A stretch of 64,000 bases of DNA from Ruegeria sp. R13_0 (GTDB taxonomy: Bacteria; Pseudomonadota; Alphaproteobacteria; Rhodobacterales; Rhodobacteraceae), in assembly GCF_017743995.1 (NCBI RefSeq), contig NZ_JAGHRB010000012.1, positions 98,032 to 162,031 on the forward strand, written 5' to 3'. The notes under the pieces are model-generated. The model made no database searches. It saw only the letters and a list, made by a program, of their open reading frames with translations, and was not told the origin of the DNA. Made by a program: the position numbers and the translations under genes. Numbering within the stretch: position 1 is the first letter of the stretch; each line of letters starts with the position of its first letter. Positions 60,788 to 64,000 of the stretch are shown piece after piece.

Positions 60788-61926
60788 CAGGTGAAGTCCA
60801 TCGTCATCAGTGTTTCGGGGCGTAGCCCGCGCAGGATTGGCTCATCCCCCGCGCGGCCCTGTTTGACAAGATCAAATCGTCCGTTCTGGCCGACTAAAGT
60901 CACATCCGCGGGGCCCATCCGAGCGCACCCTTTGGAACACCCAGAGACATGAAGGGTGCCGGGTACAAGTGGGGCCAATTCGCGCGCGATATCGCGGGTT
61001 TCCGCTTGCGCCTGCGGGCAGAACGGCGCGCCGGGGCAGGCGTCAGTGGTCATAAGCGGGTCGGTGCCGTCCCTGACAAAACCCGGTGCAGGTATCGCCG
61101 CCCCGCCTTCCAGCAGGATCAGTCGCCAAGGGGTGACACGCAGGGCAGAGGCACCGCTGTTGCGGATCAGCGCGTGGAGCTCATTTGCGGGCAATTGCCC
61201 AAAGGCTGCACCGTAGAGGCTGCCCAGATCGCAAGCCCTCGGTTGCAACGACGCGCCAATTGGTCCGGGGTCGCGGCCCTGCCATTCCGCAGGCAGACCA
61301 AAAGCCGCCACGGCCCGGGCCATGCGGCGGGTGTCTGGTGTGAAGAGCTCGGCAAACCATGTGGCCAGAGCAATCAGGTGATTAATAGCCTCTGCCTCCG
61401 AGACGACACGTCCTGTCTGAGCCCCATCTGCGCGCAGGATCAGCCCATCGGCGGAACGCTCCACCCGGATATCGGCCGAGTCCGCCGCCAGCAAGCGCTC
61501 CGGTCCCGTGTCGATGGCAAAGCCGAACTTGGCCGGTAGCGCGGGCAGCTCACTCAGACGGTCGATCAATTCCTGAGTCAGCCGCGCGGTCAAATCGCCC
61601 GGCTGGTAGAGCGGTGAGACCAGAATGTTACGCCGGGCTTCGATACCTGGCTCCGCGTCCAGCAGTTCAAGCGCGGACAGCTCGGACAGCAAAGATTGAT
61701 GATCGGCTTCCCGCACACCGCGCAACTGCAGATTCGCACGGTTGGTCAGGTCGATTGTGCCGTTGCCAAACTGCTGGGCCAGTTCACACAGGCCAAGCGC
61801 TTGTGGTGCAGTTAGCCGCGCCAGCCGAGGGCGCACGCGCACCACCAGCCCATCCCCTGACATCATCGGTCGGTGGGCGCCGGGGCACCAACCTTGGACG
61901 ACTGGTTTTGGGGCGGGTGCGCTCAT
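60787..61926 (-). CDS. cobG: Precorrin-3B synthase (oxygen-dependent)
   Basis: Oxygen-dependent Fe-S enzyme that hydroxylates precorrin-3A, marking the aerobic pathway. The 379-residue protein resembles nitrite/sulfite reductases and has four cysteines for a 4Fe-4S cluster: ACPGAPFCPQ and HVSGCSKGCARMGPADVTLVG. The start ATG 61926 gives a 4-nt overlap with cobN; the in-frame upstream part lies within cobN. Its presence rules out the oxygen-independent CbiG-led route as the only path. Confidence 0.92.
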   Translation of the reverse strand: MSAPAPKPVVQGWCPGAHRPMMSGDGLVVRVRPRLARLTAPQALGLCELAQQFGNGTIDLTNRANLQLRGVREADHQSLLSELSALELLDAEPGIEARRNILVSPLYQPGDLTARLTQELIDRLSELPALPAKFGFAIDTGPERLLAADSADIRVERSADGLILRADGAQTGRVVSEAEAINHLIALATWFAELFTPDTRRMARAVAAFGLPAEWQGRDPGPIGASLQPRACDLGSLYGAAFGQLPANELHALIRNSGASALRVTPWRLILLEGGAAIPAPGFVRDGTDPLMTTDACPGAPFCPQAQAETRDIARELAPLVPGTLHVSGCSKGCARMGPADVTLVGQNGRFDLVKQGRAGDEPILRGLRPETLMTMDFT

Positions 61927-64000
61927 CCCAGCCCCTCCAGATCCGCCCGGATCGAGTTGCGCCTTGTGTTCCACAACCCTGCATCCAGCAGCGCGCGGAA
62001 CCGGTTCTGCATGGCCTGATGGGCCTGCGGATTGGTCTGCTGCAAGAAGGCATCCACATCTTCATCGCCCAGCGTGGCATCGTGGTAGAGGTCGAACAGA
62101 TGAGGCGCAACGGTACCCGAGAGATGCGCGAATGAGGCCATGTGATCCAAAGTCGCCGCGATCTCGGCCGCGCCCCGGAAGCCGTGCCGCTGCATCCCGG
62201 CGATCCAGTCCGGATTGGCAGCGCGGGCGTGGACGACGCGGCTGATCTCTTCCGGCAAAGTGCGCGCGCGTGGGTTTTCGGGGTTGGTATTGTCCAGATG
62301 ATACAGCTGCGCGGTGCCACCCGTGGCCTTCTTGGCGGCGGCAAAACCGGCCTCATGCGTGGCGTAGTCGTTGGCTAGCAACAAGTCTGTTTCGGTCAGG
62401 TCCTGCAGGTGAACAAAACTGTCGGCATGCGCCACGCGTTCGGTGATGCCCGCCTTGTCTTGAACGATATTTTCGCCCTCCAGCGCGAAGGAGCTGGCCT
62501 CAAGCCATGCCTCACCTGCCTGCGCGCGGGCCTCGTCGGTATAGACCTCGGACAGTTGGGTCATGTTGACGCCATAGCTGCCAGGCGCGGGGCCGAACAC
62601 GCGGGCCGACGGGGCTTGACCGGCATAAGGGTTCCAGTCGGTCGCCTCATCCCGCGCCGCTAACGCGCGGATCGCCTGACCGTAAAGCGCCGAGAGGGTT
62701 GGGAAGACGTCCCGGAACAGGCCCGAGACGCGCAGCGTCACGTCCAAGCGTGGGCGGCTGAGGTCGGTGATCGGCAGCACCTCGATCCCCGAGACCCTTT
62801 CGGAGCCTTTGTCCCAGGCCGGTTTCACGCCCAGCAGGTGCAGCGCCATGGCAAATTCCTCGCCTGCAGTGCGCATGGTGGCCGAGCCCCACAGATCGAC
62901 GATCAGCCCCTTGGGATAGTCGCCTTCTTCCTGAAGGTGGCGGCGGACCAGTTCCTCGGCCAGTTTGACGCCTTGGGTATAGGCCGCCCTCGTCGGCACC
63001 GAGCGGGGGTCGGTGGTATAGAGGTTCCGCCCGGTCGGCAGAACATCCGAGCGACCGCGATAGGGGGAACCGGACGGCCCGGCCTCGATCCGCTTCCCGG
63101 CCAGCGCGTCGATCAGAGCGCTGCGTTCTGCATGGGCAGAGGGCGCAGGGTCGAAAGTACCGGATACCTCAGGCGCGCGGCCAAAGATATGCAGCCCGTC
63201 GCCGAACTGGCTTTCTTTGATATCGCAGACAAAGCGGTCGATGCGGGTGATCGCCTCTGCAGTGCAAGTGGCCTGATCGAGGCCTAGATCGCTCTCCAAC
63301 CCGATGGCCTGTGCCTCGTCGCGGATATCTTCCTGCAGGCGGTCGCGGCGTTTGGGGTCGAGGCCATCCGCATTCGAGAACTCATCCAACAGCGATTCCA
63401 GCCGAACCATGCGATCCGGGGTACCGCTTTCCTTCATCGGAGGCGGGATATGGCCCAGCGTTACGGCTCCGATCCGGCGCTTGGCTTGTGCGGCCTCACC
63501 CGGGTCGTTGACGATGAAAGGGTAGATCACTGGCAGGTCGCGGATCAGCGCCTCGGGCCAGCAATTCGCCGACAAGGCAACGGATTTGCCCGGAAGCCAT
63601 TCCAGAGTGCCATGCGCGCCGATATGGATCAAAGCGTCTGCGCCCAGCCCTTTGCGGAGCCACAGATAGAAGGCGACATAGCTGTGACGCGGGGTGCGAG
63701 ACAGGTCGTGATAGTCGTCATCGCGCAGCTCGGGCGTACCGCGTTCGGGTTGGAGTGCAACTAGCGCGTTGCCGCGACGCAAGGCGGTGAAGTGGAACGC
63801 GCCTTCAGTAAAAACCGGGTCGTCTTCGGGCTTACCCCAAACGGTTTGCAGATCGGTGCGCAGTTGCTCGGGCAATTCCGCCAAAGCGGTCAGATAGTCT
63901 TGCAGCGGCCACGAAAGGCGGGCGTCCGGCAGTTCGGATGCGAGGTCTTCACCCGTTTCCCGGGGCGGCAGCCCCGGATCCCGCCCGACCCGCCCCCCAG
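61923..64000 (-). CDS. cobN: Cobaltochelatase subunit CobN, C-terminal part (runs off the window end)
   Basis: Large subunit of the ATP-dependent cobalt chelatase CobNST. About 690 C-terminal residues are visible, reading leftward from the window edge; the frame is open to 64000, beginning ...RVGRDPGLPPRETGED. Motifs include DALIHIGAHGTLEWLPGKSVALSANCWPEALI, YPKGLIVDLWGSATMRTAGEEFAMALHLLGVKPAWDKGSERVSG and a C-terminal GFRGAAEIAATLDHMASFAHLSG. The gene begins beyond the window. Its stop overlaps cobG by 4 nt. An internal TTG at 63884 is not a real start. Confidence 0.95.
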   Translation of the reverse strand, partial: GGRVGRDPGLPPRETGEDLASELPDARLSWPLQDYLTALAELPEQLRTDLQTVWGKPEDDPVFTEGAFHFTALRRGNALVALQPERGTPELRDDDYHDLSRTPRHSYVAFYLWLRKGLGADALIHIGAHGTLEWLPGKSVALSANCWPEALIRDLPVIYPFIVNDPGEAAQAKRRIGAVTLGHIPPPMKESGTPDRMVRLESLLDEFSNADGLDPKRRDRLQEDIRDEAQAIGLESDLGLDQATCTAEAITRIDRFVCDIKESQFGDGLHIFGRAPEVSGTFDPAPSAHAERSALIDALAGKRIEAGPSGSPYRGRSDVLPTGRNLYTTDPRSVPTRAAYTQGVKLAEELVRRHLQEEGDYPKGLIVDLWGSATMRTAGEEFAMALHLLGVKPAWDKGSERVSGIEVLPITDLSRPRLDVTLRVSGLFRDVFPTLSALYGQAIRALAARDEATDWNPYAGQAPSARVFGPAPGSYGVNMTQLSEVYTDEARAQAGEAWLEASSFALEGENIVQDKAGITERVAHADSFVHLQDLTETDLLLANDYATHEAGFAAAKKATGGTAQLYHLDNTNPENPRARTLPEEISRVVHARAANPDWIAGMQRHGFRGAAEIAATLDHMASFAHLSGTVAPHLFDLYHDATLGDEDVDAFLQQTNPQAHQAMQNRFRALLDAGLWNTRRNSIRADLEGLG

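Noticed and set aside
1..64000. CRISPR arrays, insertion sequences, tRNA or rRNA genes
   Set aside because: No regularly spaced repeats, transposase-like ORFs, terminal repeats or tRNA-like cloverleaf segments were seen.

Overview
The window is high-GC, tightly packed chromosomal DNA from an alphaproteobacterium, most likely a marine Roseobacter-group member of the Rhodobacteraceae (Ruegeria-like). The basis is the gene content: an aerobic cob pathway, a pha-type multisubunit antiporter with fused A and B subunits, TTTGCAAA-type sites upstream of propionyl-CoA synthetase, paired MerR regulators next to beta-oxidation genes, a Hint-domain protein and SelU with an oxidoreductase-SelD fusion. 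I saw no rRNA, tRNA, IS element, prophage or CRISPR array, and no gene-free stretch longer than 300 bases. The longest gaps are 5034-5301, 1385-1640 and 24959-25213.

Layout. 1-7.6 kb: 5' part of glyA (minus), nadK (plus), then an amidase, prpE and maeB (minus). This holds one-carbon, NADP and C3/C4 metabolism, with a GCAAA-rich operator cluster upstream of prpE. 7.7-9.5 kb: an unknown membrane protein and an unusual VOC-bicupin. 9.6-14.1 kb: the nucleoside salvage operon cdd-deoA-deoB-add-upp. 14.1-17.8 kb: a membrane-anchored, apparently inactive M48-like protein (minus), an EamA transporter, a sulfotransferase-like protein and a Hint-domain protein. 17.9-25.6 kb (minus): a fatty-acid degradation operon, merR-fadE-small protein-GST-fadA-cupin-fadJ, with a second MerR gene upstream. 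25.7-28 kb: two hotdog thioesterases and a MATE exporter. 28-30.1 kb (minus): DUF952-DUF1330-pyrD-arsC-like, all overlapping. 30.2-33.7 kb: periplasmic 5'-nucleotidase, SRAP peptidase, selU. 33.6-41.7 kb (minus): the pha antiporter operon with the oxidoreductase-SelD fusion 5 nt after phaG. 41.9-43.2 kb: a rhodanese-like protein and a secreted esterase. 43.2-49.2 kb (minus): TPR-opgC-opgG-opgH for periplasmic glucans. 49.4-52.2 kb: a ThDP enzyme and a CaiB-type CoA transferase with overlapping genes. 52.3 kb to the end: a DUF302 protein and the cobalamin cluster cobN(partial)-G-H-I-J, cobK on the opposite strand, then cobL-E-M-B-A-F.

The deo operon breaks nucleosides into bases and pentose phosphate. 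The fad genes plus thioesterases handle acyl-CoA, and prpE and maeB connect odd-chain and C2/C3 carbon to central metabolism. The cob genes build the corrin ring of B12, which methylmalonyl-CoA mutase would need downstream of propionyl-CoA (inference; the mutase is not in the window).

Most worth a second look: a CRP-type palindrome, well-placed -10 and terminator in the otherwise empty nadK-amidase gap (possible sRNA); cobK antisense inside the cob operon, with its start codon overlapping that of cobL; a hairpin over the amidase ribosome-binding site; a cupin embedded in the fadA-fadJ junction; and the uncharacterised ThDP enzyme/CoA-transferase pair. All assignments come from reading motifs and context; no database search was possible.
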